The position numbers and the translations under genes are program-made. The notes below the pieces were generated by a model. It saw only the letters and a program-made list of their open reading frames with translations. It was not told the DNA's origin and did no database searches. From assembly GCA_000989525.1 (NCBI GenBank), contig LBON01000003.1:105033-169032 (forward strand): a stretch of 64,000 bases of DNA, in the 5' to 3' direction. Every line of letters begins with the position of its first letter. Position 1 is the stretch's first letter. Positions 8,715 to 20,740 of the stretch are shown here, piece by piece. This DNA is from a candidate division TM6 bacterium GW2011_GWF2_32_72. GTDB taxonomy: Bacteria; Babelota; Babeliae; Babelales; GWF2-32-72.

Positions 8715-8755
8715 ATAAACCGGCAAAAGATTTAAAGAAAACGAAAGTGAACTAA
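8699..8755 (+). other. Candidate -1 frameshift (A AAA AAG) and Lys-rich extension
   Basis: GAA AAA AAG in the zero frame contains the heptamer AAAAAAG inside a seven-A run, three codons before the TAA. In the -1 frame the next codons read DNVNKPAKDLKKTKVN, with a stop at 8753-8755 only two bases before the 8758 start codon. The zero-frame stop leaves a 43-base gap instead. Ribosomal slippage, RNA-polymerase slippage on A7, or a real one-base indel would all give this picture. Confidence 0.5.
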
Positions 8756-8757
8756 AA

Positions 8758-9138
8758 ATGAAAATCCAAAACAAAGTAGTTTACATTTTAAACTTTTTTT
8801 GGTTTTTATGTTTTCAAATTAATTGCTCCGAGACCACTAAAAAAAACCTCCCTCAAACAGATCCACAACTTCAATACATAATCGATATAATGAAAAAGCT
8901 ACCACCAAAAATCGATACTAATTCTCTAACCCCAAAAGCGGCCTCAAAAGAATCTGTGAATTTTAGCCATCTTTCTATTTTAGAGATAGAAGAGCTCTTA
9001 AGTTTTTATGGTAAAGGGACTACAGGTGGAGCAAAAGTAAAGGCTGAAACATATTCAACGGAAGGTGATTATAAAGAAATAAAAGACCCACTCAAAAGCA
9101 AACTCATTAAACAACTTCGCATAGTAAATGATAAATAA
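8758..9138 (+). CDS. Small secreted protein
   Basis: 126 residues. The N-terminus (MKIQNKVVYILNFFWFLCFQINCSE) is a signal peptide. The rest is short and mostly helical, with the segment SHLSILEIEELLSFYGKGTTGG followed by Lys-rich sequence. The ribosome site is weak (GAAAGTGAA), which would fit coupling to the preceding gene if that gene is read through its -1 frame to 8755. No family is recognised. Confidence 0.65.
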   Translation: MKIQNKVVYILNFFWFLCFQINCSETTKKNLPQTDPQLQYIIDIMKKLPPKIDTNSLTPKAASKESVNFSHLSILEIEELLSFYGKGTTGGAKVKAETYSTEGDYKEIKDPLKSKLIKQLRIVNDK

Positions 9139-9183
9139 TTAAGAAGACCAATAATCAGAAAAAATTCCGAAAAAGTTATCACA

Positions 9184-11169
9184 ATGAATTTTAATAAAAT
9201 CAAATTTATCACAATTACTTTTATAACCATTAATACTCAGTTAATCCTTGCCTCAAATGAAAGCGACCTTTCGGAAAACTTAACTGAATATGCACAAAAA
9301 GCACAACAAACAGATAATAATGTTAATTTTTTCACCAACGCTATCAATGTAATGGCGACTAACTATAATGATTTTGAAGTTGTTTCAGCAAAACTCTTTA
9401 ATGAAATATCTTTAGAAACAAAGAAAGACCTTATTGGTAAAATCAAAAGCTTAAGTGATGCTCATGCAGCCTATATCCCCAAAAAAAACATGAACTTAGG
9501 GGACACTGATATACAGAAAATATTTCAAGATGCCTTACAGCTTTTTAATTCCTCAACTGATGTTTATAAATATTTTACCAGCGCAGTTAAACCCACAAGA
9601 ATATTGTTCAATGACAAAAATCACATTTATGCATTGATAGAAAAAATTGGAATCAAAATAACAAAAGAGCAATTAAATGGAATAATACTTAATATAGAAA
9701 CGAAAAATCTAAGTATTAAACAAGATAAAAAAAGTTTAATTATAAATGCCATAAAATTATTCTACATAAGAGAAAGTATAATAACTTTGGATGAAGCCAA
9801 AAAAGCAGGAAAAAGTTATTTCAAAAGTTCGTATCAAACACAATATGATTTGAAAGAATTAAACCTAAATGAGTGGATCAAAGAATTAATGCAAGGTTGC
9901 AACATAGACGTAAAGCTTTTTAATAAACTTCAGGAGCAAGGCCAGGGGCTAGAACAACCATTCAATGATAACGATATAGAAAGTATTCTTGCATGGATGA
10001 GTTCTGAATATTTTACAATAACAAACATTAATTTTAAAAAAAGAAACTTGGAAATTCAAATAACAAACATGGACGCAAATATAAAAAAAGCAATGACAGT
10101 TTTGAACAAAAAGCAACAAGAATTAAATGAAAAACAAACACAATTTAAAGATGCAAATACAAACGCTCAAGGAATACATAATAAGCTATTAAATCTTGTT
10201 AACGAAAGTGCTGCAAAAAGCAAACAAAGCACAACTGCCGCAAGAAAAAACGAGTTAAAGAATGCAATAAAAACGTTCCAAAACCAAGCTAAAGAAATAA
10301 AAGAGCCCACAATTCTTACAAATGCGATAAATAAATTAAACGGTCGATTAAACACAATTGATCTCAAGGCGGAACTTTCCACAGAAAATACGGACACAAA
10401 TGTGCCCAATATTTTCAAGCAAATTAACAATCTGGCTACTGAATTCTCAGTTGAAAGAATAAGTTCAGATCTACAAAAATCATTAAAGCCAGATATAACA
10501 AACCTTGAAAAAGAAGTTTCCAACCAAAAAGAAACGATTCAAAAACAACAATCTGCTCTCAATGATTTAAATACAAAGTTGCAAGAAACAACCAATTTCA
10601 AAGCAAATGATATCAATACCACATTTATCAATACTATTAAATCAACTTCGGAGTTCTCATCCCAGACAATTAAACAACTATTAATGATCTTTATTTATCG
10701 TTATACATCAAGCAGAGAAGATGATTGGACTATTGATGAATTAGATCATTTTATAAAAGAAGCAGGCTTAAAAAACATTATAGATACAAACATAATGCAA
10801 AACACTGAAATGCTTTTTAATGCATATGAATTTGCACAAATAATGTACCGATTGCATATAAAAAATGAAGTTGAAAAAAACAATCAACAATATCAAAGCC
10901 AAACCTTTCTAAGTAAAAAAGAGCTGCTAAACCAATTAAATGACACCCAAGCAACACCAAAAGTTGAAAATTTAGAACTTATCACGCAAACTCAACAAAC
11001 AAACGCCAGCGAATCACTATCTCTTGTAGCAAAAGAAATCTCAGACCCAAAAGTACAAAAAATAACAACAACGTTTAATGCAAATTCAATCAAGTCAAGA
11101 GTTAAGCCAACAGTTAAGTTGGCAACAAATCAAAGAAATCGTTGGCAACGCAAAATCAAACAAATTTAA
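9184..11169 (+). CDS. Large secreted coiled-coil protein
   Basis: 661 residues with signal peptide MNFNKIKFITITFITINTQLILASNES. A globular helical part (residues about 30-270) precedes a long coiled coil at about 285-330 (KKRNLEIQITNMDANIKKAMTVL onward). A second coiled region lies at about 430-475 (LEKEVSNQKETIQKQQSALND). The C-terminal tail is basic, ending NQRNRWQRKIKQI. No catalytic motif is recognised. It has the size and layout of an extracellular fibre, tether or effector, but nothing in the sequence decides between these. The ribosome site is poor. It ends the run of secreted genes that starts at 3884. Confidence 0.72.
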   Translation: MNFNKIKFITITFITINTQLILASNESDLSENLTEYAQKAQQTDNNVNFFTNAINVMATNYNDFEVVSAKLFNEISLETKKDLIGKIKSLSDAHAAYIPKKNMNLGDTDIQKIFQDALQLFNSSTDVYKYFTSAVKPTRILFNDKNHIYALIEKIGIKITKEQLNGIILNIETKNLSIKQDKKSLIINAIKLFYIRESIITLDEAKKAGKSYFKSSYQTQYDLKELNLNEWIKELMQGCNIDVKLFNKLQEQGQGLEQPFNDNDIESILAWMSSEYFTITNINFKKRNLEIQITNMDANIKKAMTVLNKKQQELNEKQTQFKDANTNAQGIHNKLLNLVNESAAKSKQSTTAARKNELKNAIKTFQNQAKEIKEPTILTNAINKLNGRLNTIDLKAELSTENTDTNVPNIFKQINNLATEFSVERISSDLQKSLKPDITNLEKEVSNQKETIQKQQSALNDLNTKLQETTNFKANDINTTFINTIKSTSEFSSQTIKQLLMIFIYRYTSSREDDWTIDELDHFIKEAGLKNIIDTNIMQNTEMLFNAYEFAQIMYRLHIKNEVEKNNQQYQSQTFLSKKELLNQLNDTQATPKVENLELITQTQQTNASESLSLVAKEISDPKVQKITTTFNANSIKSRVKPTVKLATNQRNRWQRKIKQI

Positions 11170-11202
11170 GAGCTTATACGAAAATTCAAAAACAATATCC
11201 TA

Positions 11203-11450
11203 AAAAGACTCGATCCTTCGATACAAACCCTCATTACATTCGGATTCACTCAGGATGAGATCCTTCCACTGGCTCATAATGACATCCGTCATATTAATTT
11301 ATATTTTAATGAGAAGTTATAGCATTTGCAGGCTTAAAATATAGGGTTGTTATCAAGTTAATTTAATCAATTTTCAACTCTTTAATCTTAAAGAAGAAAT
11401 AAAAATAAAGACGGATGTCATCCTGAGCCAATCGAAGAATCGAGTCCTTT
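11203..11450. repeat. Non-coding imperfect inverted-repeat element
   Basis: This fills the gene-free gap between 11169 and 11480. The outer arms are 11203-11222 (AAAAGACTCGATCCTTCGAT) and 11431-11450 (its inverse with two mismatches). Inner arms are 11271-11290 (GGCTCATAATGACATCCGTC) and 11410-11429 (inverse, two mismatches). The left side carries about 48 extra bases containing CACTCAGGATGAGATCC, another copy of the core word. The CTCAGGATGA/TCCTTCGAT vocabulary is common in short interspersed palindromic elements. No ORF is present. Confidence 0.65.
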
Positions 11451-11479
11451 AAATAATATTCGTATTTATTCTAAAAATA

Positions 11480-11761
11480 TTAGAATAAATAAACACGATC
11501 GCCTGGGCGAGCCATTTGCAACTGCTCACGGGCGATCTTTTCTTTGTTAAAATCATCTGTTTGCCAAGCCTGAATTTCTAATTTCAAATCATCAACTTCT
11601 TTGCGCAAATGATCAACTTCAATTTGCACAAGATCACCCTGCCCACGCAAAAATTTTAATGTCTGAATTCCCGAATGGCCCCAGAAATATGTTGAAAAAA
11701 AAACAATAAGTTCTATGACCAAAAAAAATCTAAGTATCATGGGTTTTATATTTTTATTCAT
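11480..11761 (-). CDS. FtsB/DivIC-like cell-division protein
   Basis: 93 residues with the architecture of the septum-initiator family: a single N-terminal membrane helix (about residues 9-27), then a coiled coil (about 40-68, QIEVDHLRKEVDDLKLEIQ). The C-terminal motif EKIAREQLQMARPGDRVYLF closely follows the EKIAREELGMVKPGE pattern of that family. FtsB-type proteins bridge FtsQ and FtsL in the divisome. The start codon lacks a strong ribosome site. The gene stands alone beside the inverted-repeat element. Family assignment is good; exact orthology is inferred. Confidence 0.8.
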   Translation of the reverse strand: MNKNIKPMILRFFLVIELIVFFSTYFWGHSGIQTLKFLRGQGDLVQIEVDHLRKEVDDLKLEIQAWQTDDFNKEKIAREQLQMARPGDRVYLF

Positions 11762-11970
11762 TTATAAACCATTCTTTAAAACAAATTTTAATTTCAATTT
11801 CATACTTTTATTTTGAATAAACAAAATAAAAAAAACAATCTCTTCCAAAAAAAACTTCATTTCTCTATTTTAGAAATTAAGTTTGCAATAAACAGATAAT
11901 TATTAAAATGATTCTAATAGATGCATAAAAAAATCAATATTCAATGAAAAAATAATAAAAAGGGGTACAT

Positions 11971-13509
11971 ATGAAACGCAATCCATCAGTAATACAAATA
12001 CTTTTTTTAATTACCATATTTGGTTTAACACATCATATAGGCACACTTGATATATCATCATGGTTCACTTTCAACAAAGATGAATCTGCGGAAAAAGAAA
12101 AAAAACATGAAGATAAATTTACAAAAGATGCATACAACTGGTCGCGTACTTTTGCAGAAACTCTGCATTATTTACATACTAAATATTATGGCGACGTCGA
12201 TGTAGAAAAATCAATGGTGCAAGCTCTTAATGCTTTGATGGAACAATGCCCCCACTCAGCATTTATGGATCCAAAATCCTACAAAAAAATTATGGAATCT
12301 ACTAGTGGAGAATTTTCTGGCATAGGTGTTATTATCACACCCAAAGAAGCCAATGCAGAAGCTCTTGCAATAATTGATACAATTCCAGAAGGACCAGCAG
12401 ACAAGGCCGGATTAAGGGCTGGCGATAAAATTATTGAAGTAGAAGGAAAAGCTCTTCGTGGCATTCCAGAAGATGAAGTTATTGCCTCATTAAAGGGTCC
12501 CAAAAAAAGCACTGTCAAAGTAAAAATCAAACGCGAAGGCAATAATGAATTCATGGATTTTACAATTACCCGAGACATTGTAAAAGAAGAAACCTCAATC
12601 AGTTTCTTTTTTGAAAAACAAAATGTTTGTTATATAGCACTTTCAGTATTTGCAGAAAATTCAGCCAAACAACTTGAAAACCTTTTAAACAAAGCCATCA
12701 AACATAATTATAAAGGTCTAATTTTAGATTTGCGAAACAATTCAGGTGGACTACTTGATTCTGTAATCGATATTTCAGGTTTATTCTTACCCAAAAATAG
12801 CACTGTTGTAATAACCAAGGATAAAAATGGGAATGTAATTGATGAATATAAAACCAAACGTGAACCCGTAACAAATGGTAATATTCCAATATTTATTTTA
12901 ATAAATAACCACACGGCTTCAGCTGCTGAAATTCTTTCTGGCGGACTACGCGCTCATTCAGAACAACTTGCAAAGAAAAATCCTAATAAAAAAGAATTAT
13001 TAGTATTTTTAGTTGGCACAGATTCTTTTGGAAAAGGTTCAGTTCAAGAGGTCATCCCTGTCAGCAATGACTGTGCAATTAAACTAACAACATCGTTATA
13101 CTATTTACCAAACAACACATCTATTCAAGGAATAGGCGTTAAACCAGATTTTAAAGTTGAACCATGTTATCCAGAACCAGATTCACTAAAATGGCTCAAT
13201 GAAAATTATGGCCATGAATCAAAACTCAAAAATTACATCAAAGTCTCTGAAAATGAAGAAAAGAAAAAAGATGATGAAAAAAAAGAAGACAAAAACGATG
13301 AAAGCAACAAAAAAGCTTGGAAAGAACGTAAAATTGAAATGTTAAAAAATGATTCTCAAGTACAAACAACAATCAATTTAATAGAGATGCTCTCTCTGGA
13401 CGAAAAAGCTTTTCCAGAACAAACCAAGAATCGCACAATGGCTATAGATTTTTTAAAAAAATATTTTGTAACGGATGACCAACAAATAACATTGGAAGAA
13501 ATTAAATAA
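11971..13509 (+). CDS. ctpA: C-terminal processing protease, S41 family
   Basis: 512 residues. An N-terminal signal or anchor helix (residues about 8-26) precedes a PDZ domain (about 110-195: GEFSGIGVII, then AGLRAGDKIIEVEGKAL). The S41 catalytic domain follows. The nucleophile is Ser317 in NNHTASAAEIL and the general base Lys355 in DSFGKGSVQ, both in the conserved family context. Such enzymes trim or degrade periplasmic and membrane proteins from the C-terminus. The last 100 residues are a charged Lys/Glu extension (KKKDDEKKEDKNDESNKK). Ribosome site AAGGGG. It may mature some of the many secreted proteins here. Confidence 0.93.
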   Translation: MKRNPSVIQILFLITIFGLTHHIGTLDISSWFTFNKDESAEKEKKHEDKFTKDAYNWSRTFAETLHYLHTKYYGDVDVEKSMVQALNALMEQCPHSAFMDPKSYKKIMESTSGEFSGIGVIITPKEANAEALAIIDTIPEGPADKAGLRAGDKIIEVEGKALRGIPEDEVIASLKGPKKSTVKVKIKREGNNEFMDFTITRDIVKEETSISFFFEKQNVCYIALSVFAENSAKQLENLLNKAIKHNYKGLILDLRNNSGGLLDSVIDISGLFLPKNSTVVITKDKNGNVIDEYKTKREPVTNGNIPIFILINNHTASAAEILSGGLRAHSEQLAKKNPNKKELLVFLVGTDSFGKGSVQEVIPVSNDCAIKLTTSLYYLPNNTSIQGIGVKPDFKVEPCYPEPDSLKWLNENYGHESKLKNYIKVSENEEKKKDDEKKEDKNDESNKKAWKERKIEMLKNDSQVQTTINLIEMLSLDEKAFPEQTKNRTMAIDFLKKYFVTDDQQITLEEIK

Positions 13510-13520
13510 AAAATCTTTGA

Positions 13521-14096
13521 TCAAACAGCACTTTCCAAATAAGATTCAATCGTTTTTAACAACAACGTTTTTTTCTTCGTCAATTCTGGTACAACAACAC
13601 ACATTTTTTTTAAAGAATTATAAATCATAACAATTTTTGGAAGATTTTTAGCGTCCATTAAAGTTTGCAAATTAGCACTAATTTTATTAATAATGTTTTC
13701 CTGATCAGTATATCTCATTCTAATACTTGGCTTCCAAGCTTCTTCTTCTTGTAAAAAGGCTTGCTTAATTTGCTCCTGGCGTTTTTCCCAATATTTTACA
13801 TCTTTAAAATCTAAATCAGGCAATAAATGCAAAGACATTTGATTAATTCCAGATTTAGGCCGATTAAGACCTTCTTCCTTTTTATCCCAATTACAAGCAA
13901 TAACCTGACTACCACAATATGGTTGCGCACGGAATCGAGAAGGATCAAATTTAATTGGCAATTCTTTTTTTGGAGTAGCCAACAAAACTTGTTCTAAAAT
14001 AGATTCAGGCTTCGACTTTTTAGACTTAGGCCGTTCTGAACTAAATAAATTTAAAGAGACAATAAGAAAAAAACTAATAAAAACAATCTTAATCAT
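13521..14096 (-). CDS. Small secreted helical protein
   Basis: 191 residues with signal peptide MIKIVFISFFLIVSLNLFSSE, a Lys/Ser/Pro-rich stretch, and a C-terminal pair of helices (residues about 130-190). The helical end resembles that of the 14734 product in layout: LM.AKNLPKIVMIYNSL, then PELTKKKTLLLKTIE, then a short terminal helix. First of four same-strand small secreted genes (13.5-15.8 kb) that may be a diverged family. No known domain. Confidence 0.68.
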   Translation of the reverse strand: MIKIVFISFFLIVSLNLFSSERPKSKKSKPESILEQVLLATPKKELPIKFDPSRFRAQPYCGSQVIACNWDKKEEGLNRPKSGINQMSLHLLPDLDFKDVKYWEKRQEQIKQAFLQEEEAWKPSIRMRYTDQENIINKISANLQTLMDAKNLPKIVMIYNSLKKMCVVVPELTKKKTLLLKTIESYLESAV

Positions 14097-14131
14097 AAAT
14101 ATTTTTATGTTTTAAAAACGATGCTTAACAT

Positions 14132-14545
14132 TTAATCTTCCATCTGACTAGCGTTAAAACTCTTTAAAACAGCCCAAATACACGCGACGGCACGCCAATC
14201 ATTATTAGCAGATTTCTTTTCTAAGTCTGATTTTAATCTATCTACAATTATTGTTACTTCATAATTTTCTAAACCATTATCATGTGGACTAACAGGGGCT
14301 TTATCTATTTTAGCCACTGAACTGGTATGAGATAAACTTTTAGAAGAACGGCTCTTTTTCATTGACCTAGATTCTTCATAACCGCGTTTTAATGAATGAT
14401 ACGGCATTTCATGTGGACAAATACGCCCTAATTCTTGACGCAAAAAAATCCATTTTTGTGATCCAATATTAGATTTTTTCGGATAAGAAGCAAATAAACA
14501 TGGTGTAAAAAGCACAAACAAATTTATTAAAAAAACTTTTATCAT
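14132..14545 (-). CDS. Small secreted protein
   Basis: 137 residues. Signal peptide MIKVFLINLFVLFTPCLFASY, then a basic Ser/Arg/Lys region (RSMKKSRSSKSLSHTSS). The final helical segment (residues about 95-135) contains VDRLKSDLEKKSANNDWRA. It is the second of four neighbouring small secreted genes on this strand. No recognisable function. Confidence 0.62.
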   Translation of the reverse strand: MIKVFLINLFVLFTPCLFASYPKKSNIGSQKWIFLRQELGRICPHEMPYHSLKRGYEESRSMKKSRSSKSLSHTSSVAKIDKAPVSPHDNGLENYEVTIIVDRLKSDLEKKSANNDWRAVACIWAVLKSFNASQMED

Positions 14546-14733
14546 CCAAGCCTCACATGAGTAAAAAGATTCAATGTAACTAATATATTATTTAACAATT
14601 ATTTTTTAAAAAATTTATATAATTCAATATTTAATTTTATAATCTGCTCTTATTTTTTTATAAATGATTAGAGACAAATAAAATTATTAAATGAAAATAC
14701 TAGCACAATTATATTAAAAGTCTGAACTTGTTT

Positions 14734-15216
14734 TCATTTTTTAATTGATTCTTCATCAAGCCACTTATTGATTAATTCAATTGACTGTAAAATTTTATAA
14801 TTTTTAATTTCATCAGGCATATCAACGAACAACTCAAAAAGCTCACGCGCTAACTTTTTAAGATTAACTCTATCTGAAAATGCCATAGCCTCTGTGACCT
14901 GGCATTCTAATTCTTGAAAACGCTTATTAGCTGTTTCTAAATCTAACGGAACTGGTTCTAAATCTAACTCAACTAGTTTTGAATCTGGCTGAACAAGTTC
15001 TAAACCTGACTGAATTGATTTTAAATTTAACTTAGCTGATTTTAAACCTAATGGTGGCAAGTTATTTATAACACTTAATGCCACAGATCGCTTTTTTAAA
15101 CACTCGCGTAAAAGCTCTTGCACAGAACGTTCTTTATCATAAAAACATGCGGAAATAAAACATGTATTAAATAAAAAGCACACAAAAAAACATAAAATAA
15201 ATTTTTTAGAAATCAT
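14734..15216 (-). CDS. Small secreted protein with seven-residue tandem repeats
   Basis: 160 residues. Signal peptide MISKKFILCFFVCFLFNTCFISA. A central region of six consecutive seven-residue units (LKSAKLN, LKSIQSG, LELVQPD and so on) is encoded by 21-bp DNA repeats at 14936-15061. The C-terminal helices (VNLKKLARELFELFVDMPDEIKNYKILQSIEL) resemble the end of the 13521 product. The repeats could form a short solenoid or extended helix. Function unknown. Confidence 0.66.
   Translation of the reverse strand: MISKKFILCFFVCFLFNTCFISACFYDKERSVQELLRECLKKRSVALSVINNLPPLGLKSAKLNLKSIQSGLELVQPDSKLVELDLEPVPLDLETANKRFQELECQVTEAMAFSDRVNLKKLARELFELFVDMPDEIKNYKILQSIELINKWLDEESIKK
14936..15061 (-). repeat. 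21-bp tandem repeat, six units, inside the 14734 gene
   Basis: Plus-strand units of the type TCTAAATCTAACGGAACTGGT start every 21 bases from 14936 to 15061. They are diverged, but all keep the phase, so the reading frame is preserved. Each unit encodes seven residues with Leu or Val at fixed positions. Confidence 0.8.
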
Positions 15217-15250
15217 AAATAAAAACTTTCAAGAATCGTATAAATATAAA

Positions 15251-15823
15251 TTAACAGTCGGAATGTAGAATGCGGGACCTATCTTTATCCCAATAAACTT
15301 TAAACTTAGCCCTGGGAATCATGTTCAGACCGAGTTCCCTGTAATACCATGGAAACACCGGTTTACATATTGGTTTTTCAAATTTACGTCCCGAATTATA
15401 TTTAATAGCTCGGCCATTGTCACAATTTGTAACAATCTTTTCAGCCAAATCAACCATTAAGCGGTCTTTTTCAGCAGTAAATTCAACATCAAGACAGCCA
15501 GCCACAGCATCATAAAAAGTTGTTTGTTCAAGTTCATATATAACCAACACATAATAATCTAAAGAATGATTTTCAATAGCAGAATCAATACGCTTTTTCA
15601 ACGAATCCAATGCATCTTTTGCATCGGATTTACAAACCACTTTTTCTAAGTAACTAAAATCAGCAGACTCCTTTTCCAAAAACTTTTTCTTAACTTTAGC
15701 AAAAATTGCGGATGCCTCTCTAGCACCAATTCGAGTTGGTTTCGACGGTTTTACACAATCTGAACAAAAAGCAGAAGACAAACTCAAAAAATTTAAACCA
15801 AATAAGATTATTTTTTTATTCAT
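15251..15823 (-). CDS. Secreted Cys-containing protein
   Basis: 190 residues with signal peptide MNKKIILFGLNFLSLSSAFCSD. The mature part has seven or so Cys residues (CSDC, VVCK, AGCLD, TNCDN, PICK and the terminal Cys), which could form disulfides outside the cytoplasm. The C-terminal segment VFPWYYRELGLNMIPRAKFKVYWDKD is aromatic and basic. Ribosome site AGGG. First gene of a four-gene minus-strand set that runs down to 13521. No family is recognised. Confidence 0.68.
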   Translation of the reverse strand: MNKKIILFGLNFLSLSSAFCSDCVKPSKPTRIGAREASAIFAKVKKKFLEKESADFSYLEKVVCKSDAKDALDSLKKRIDSAIENHSLDYYVLVIYELEQTTFYDAVAGCLDVEFTAEKDRLMVDLAEKIVTNCDNGRAIKYNSGRKFEKPICKPVFPWYYRELGLNMIPRAKFKVYWDKDRSRILHSDC

Positions 15824-16104
15824 TTTTTTCCCTAAAACTTAATGAATTTAAAAACTTAAACAAAATCACAACAATATCCCGCCCAATTAAAATAATGCCG
15901 CTACTTTTTCAAAAAACTTTCGTTTTACTATTTCTGTAAATATACGGAGCATTTTGTAAGCAATATAAGCAACATTTTGTACCAACAGCATCAAATCTGT
16001 ACCAATAATCAGCGAATTTAACCAAAAAAACCACTGGATCGGCAAAAATTTATTTATATTAATTCACTTATTAAGGTTTTAACAAGAAAACATCTAAAAG
16101 CATA
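15824..16104. other. Gene-free AT-rich region
   Basis: No ORF or structured RNA is seen between the 15823 start and the tilS terminator. The word CATTTTGTA occurs twice, 24 bases apart, near 15951 and 15975, and could be a binding site. The promoter of the 15251 gene should lie here but no clear boxes stand out. Confidence 0.4.
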
Positions 16105-16131
16105 CAAAAAAAAGCGGTTTTTTACAACCGC
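16105..16131 (-). terminator. Terminator after tilS
   Basis: GCGGTT and AACCGC arms around TTTTAC. On the minus strand an eight-base T run follows. It ends the gyrB-tilS transcript. Confidence 0.8.
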
Positions 16132-16146
16132 ATTCGAAAGTATCGG

Positions 16147-19558
<3,412 letters not shown>

Positions 19559-19700
19559 TTAAAAAATAAGTTTTGCAAGACATCAAATTTGGATATTTTT
19601 TCAAACTTGTTACTCTATATTCTATAGTACAAAGTTAGATTTTCCAAACTTTACTAAATGTTTCTCCTGCAGAAACTCACCTATTTAAAATAAAGAAACT

Positions 19701-20189
19701 ATGGTTGATAATACAGAAAAAGATTTTGACAAACAAGACATTTGTTTTATGCAAAAAGCATTAGCTCAAGCAGAGGTTGCATTCACAAAAAATGAAGTAC
19801 CTATTGGCGCAATAATTTTAGGCCCAGATAATAAAATTATTGCACGTGCACATAATCAAGTTGAAAGAAAAAATTGTCAATGCTATCATGCTGAAATTCT
19901 TGCCATAAAAAAGGCTTGTAAAAAACTCGGCGATTGGCGCCTAGACAACTGCACACTCTATGTAACACTAGAACCATGTGCTATGTGTATGCACCTAATA
20001 ATGATGAGTCGAATAAGCAAACTTATTTATGGTACAAAGTCACCGCTCTTTGGTTATCACCTTGACAAGCCAGAACCCTTTCGGATATACAAAAGGGATG
20101 CTCTTGAAATCAAAGAAGGTTTATGTAGTGAAGAATCGTTAAATTTATTAAAGCTCTTTTTTAAATTAAGAAGAGCAAAAAAAGGATAA
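19701..20189 (+). CDS. tadA: tRNA-specific adenosine deaminase
   Basis: Deaminates A34 of tRNA-Arg(ACG) to inosine. 162 residues of the cytidine-deaminase fold. Zinc and catalytic residues are seen in CYHAEILAI (His and Glu) and EPCAMC (two Cys). The N-terminal part EVPIGAIILGPDNKIIARAHN and the end FFKLRRAKKG also match TadA. The usual NPTAHAE is replaced by NCQCYHAE, a mild divergence. The start codon lacks a good ribosome site. The next gene follows after 14 bases, forming an operon tadA-dksA-like. Orthology is likely, though a related deaminase is not excluded. Confidence 0.88.
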   Translation: MVDNTEKDFDKQDICFMQKALAQAEVAFTKNEVPIGAIILGPDNKIIARAHNQVERKNCQCYHAEILAIKKACKKLGDWRLDNCTLYVTLEPCAMCMHLIMMSRISKLIYGTKSPLFGYHLDKPEPFRIYKRDALEIKEGLCSEESLNLLKLFFKLRRAKKG

Positions 20190-20203
20190 ACTGGGAATAG
20201 GAA

Positions 20204-20560
20204 ATGACAAAAGAAGCAAAAAAACTGGAATTGGCGCAAGCAAAACTTCTTGCGAGAAAAACACAATTAGAGGCAGAATTAACCGAACTGTACCATCAAA
20301 AAGTAAACGATGGACAAGTTCAAGACCTTGGCGATCAAATTTCTTCATCCACATCAGAAACACTAAGAAGCTCACTACAAGATAGCGATGTAGAAGAATA
20401 TAATAGATTAATTAAAGCTCTTGAAATGGTACAAAATGGCTCATACGGTGTCTGCGAAGATTGCGGAATGGAAATTTCTACAAAACGTCTAGAATCTTAC
20501 CCAGATGCTTCCAGATGCATTTCTTGCCAGGAAATATATGAAGAAAGTCAAACAGCTTAA
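20204..20560 (+). CDS. DksA/TraR-family zinc-finger protein
   Basis: 118 residues. An N-terminal coiled coil precedes the DksA/TraR C4 zinc finger (CEDC and CISC, 17 residues apart), with the surrounding signature NGSYGVCEDCGMEISTKRLE. Family members bind RNA polymerase through the secondary channel and modulate transcription, often with ppGpp. The linker ALEMVQNG is also typical. Ribosome site AGGA. It follows tadA by 14 bases and precedes tRNA-Thr. A short general regulator is likely, but its targets cannot be read from sequence. Confidence 0.88.
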   Translation: MTKEAKKLELAQAKLLARKTQLEAELTELYHQKVNDGQVQDLGDQISSSTSETLRSSLQDSDVEEYNRLIKALEMVQNGSYGVCEDCGMEISTKRLESYPDASRCISCQEIYEESQTA

Positions 20561-20569
20561 AAACTTTTA

Positions 20570-20644
<75 letters not shown>

Positions 20645-20740
20645 AATTTAAACCTGTTTTTGACTTTTTTTATTAAACATGTAAGATTCCAAATAGCGTT
20701 ATTATATTTTCTATCCAATAATAAGGGATATTTAAGGAAT

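Noticed and set aside
9138..9186. 8758 and 9184 genes as one gene with an in-frame stop
   Set aside because: The frame continues after the TAA, but the 9184 protein has its own clear signal peptide, so two genes are more likely.
14734..14760. Frameshift signal at the end of the 14734 gene (AAA AAA TGA)
   Set aside because: The base before the A run is T, so the P-site slip would mispair; the -1 tail is short.
20660..20740. Start of rpsI at 20660
   Set aside because: It lies directly after the tRNA with no ribosome site; the ATG at 20741 has AAGGA.
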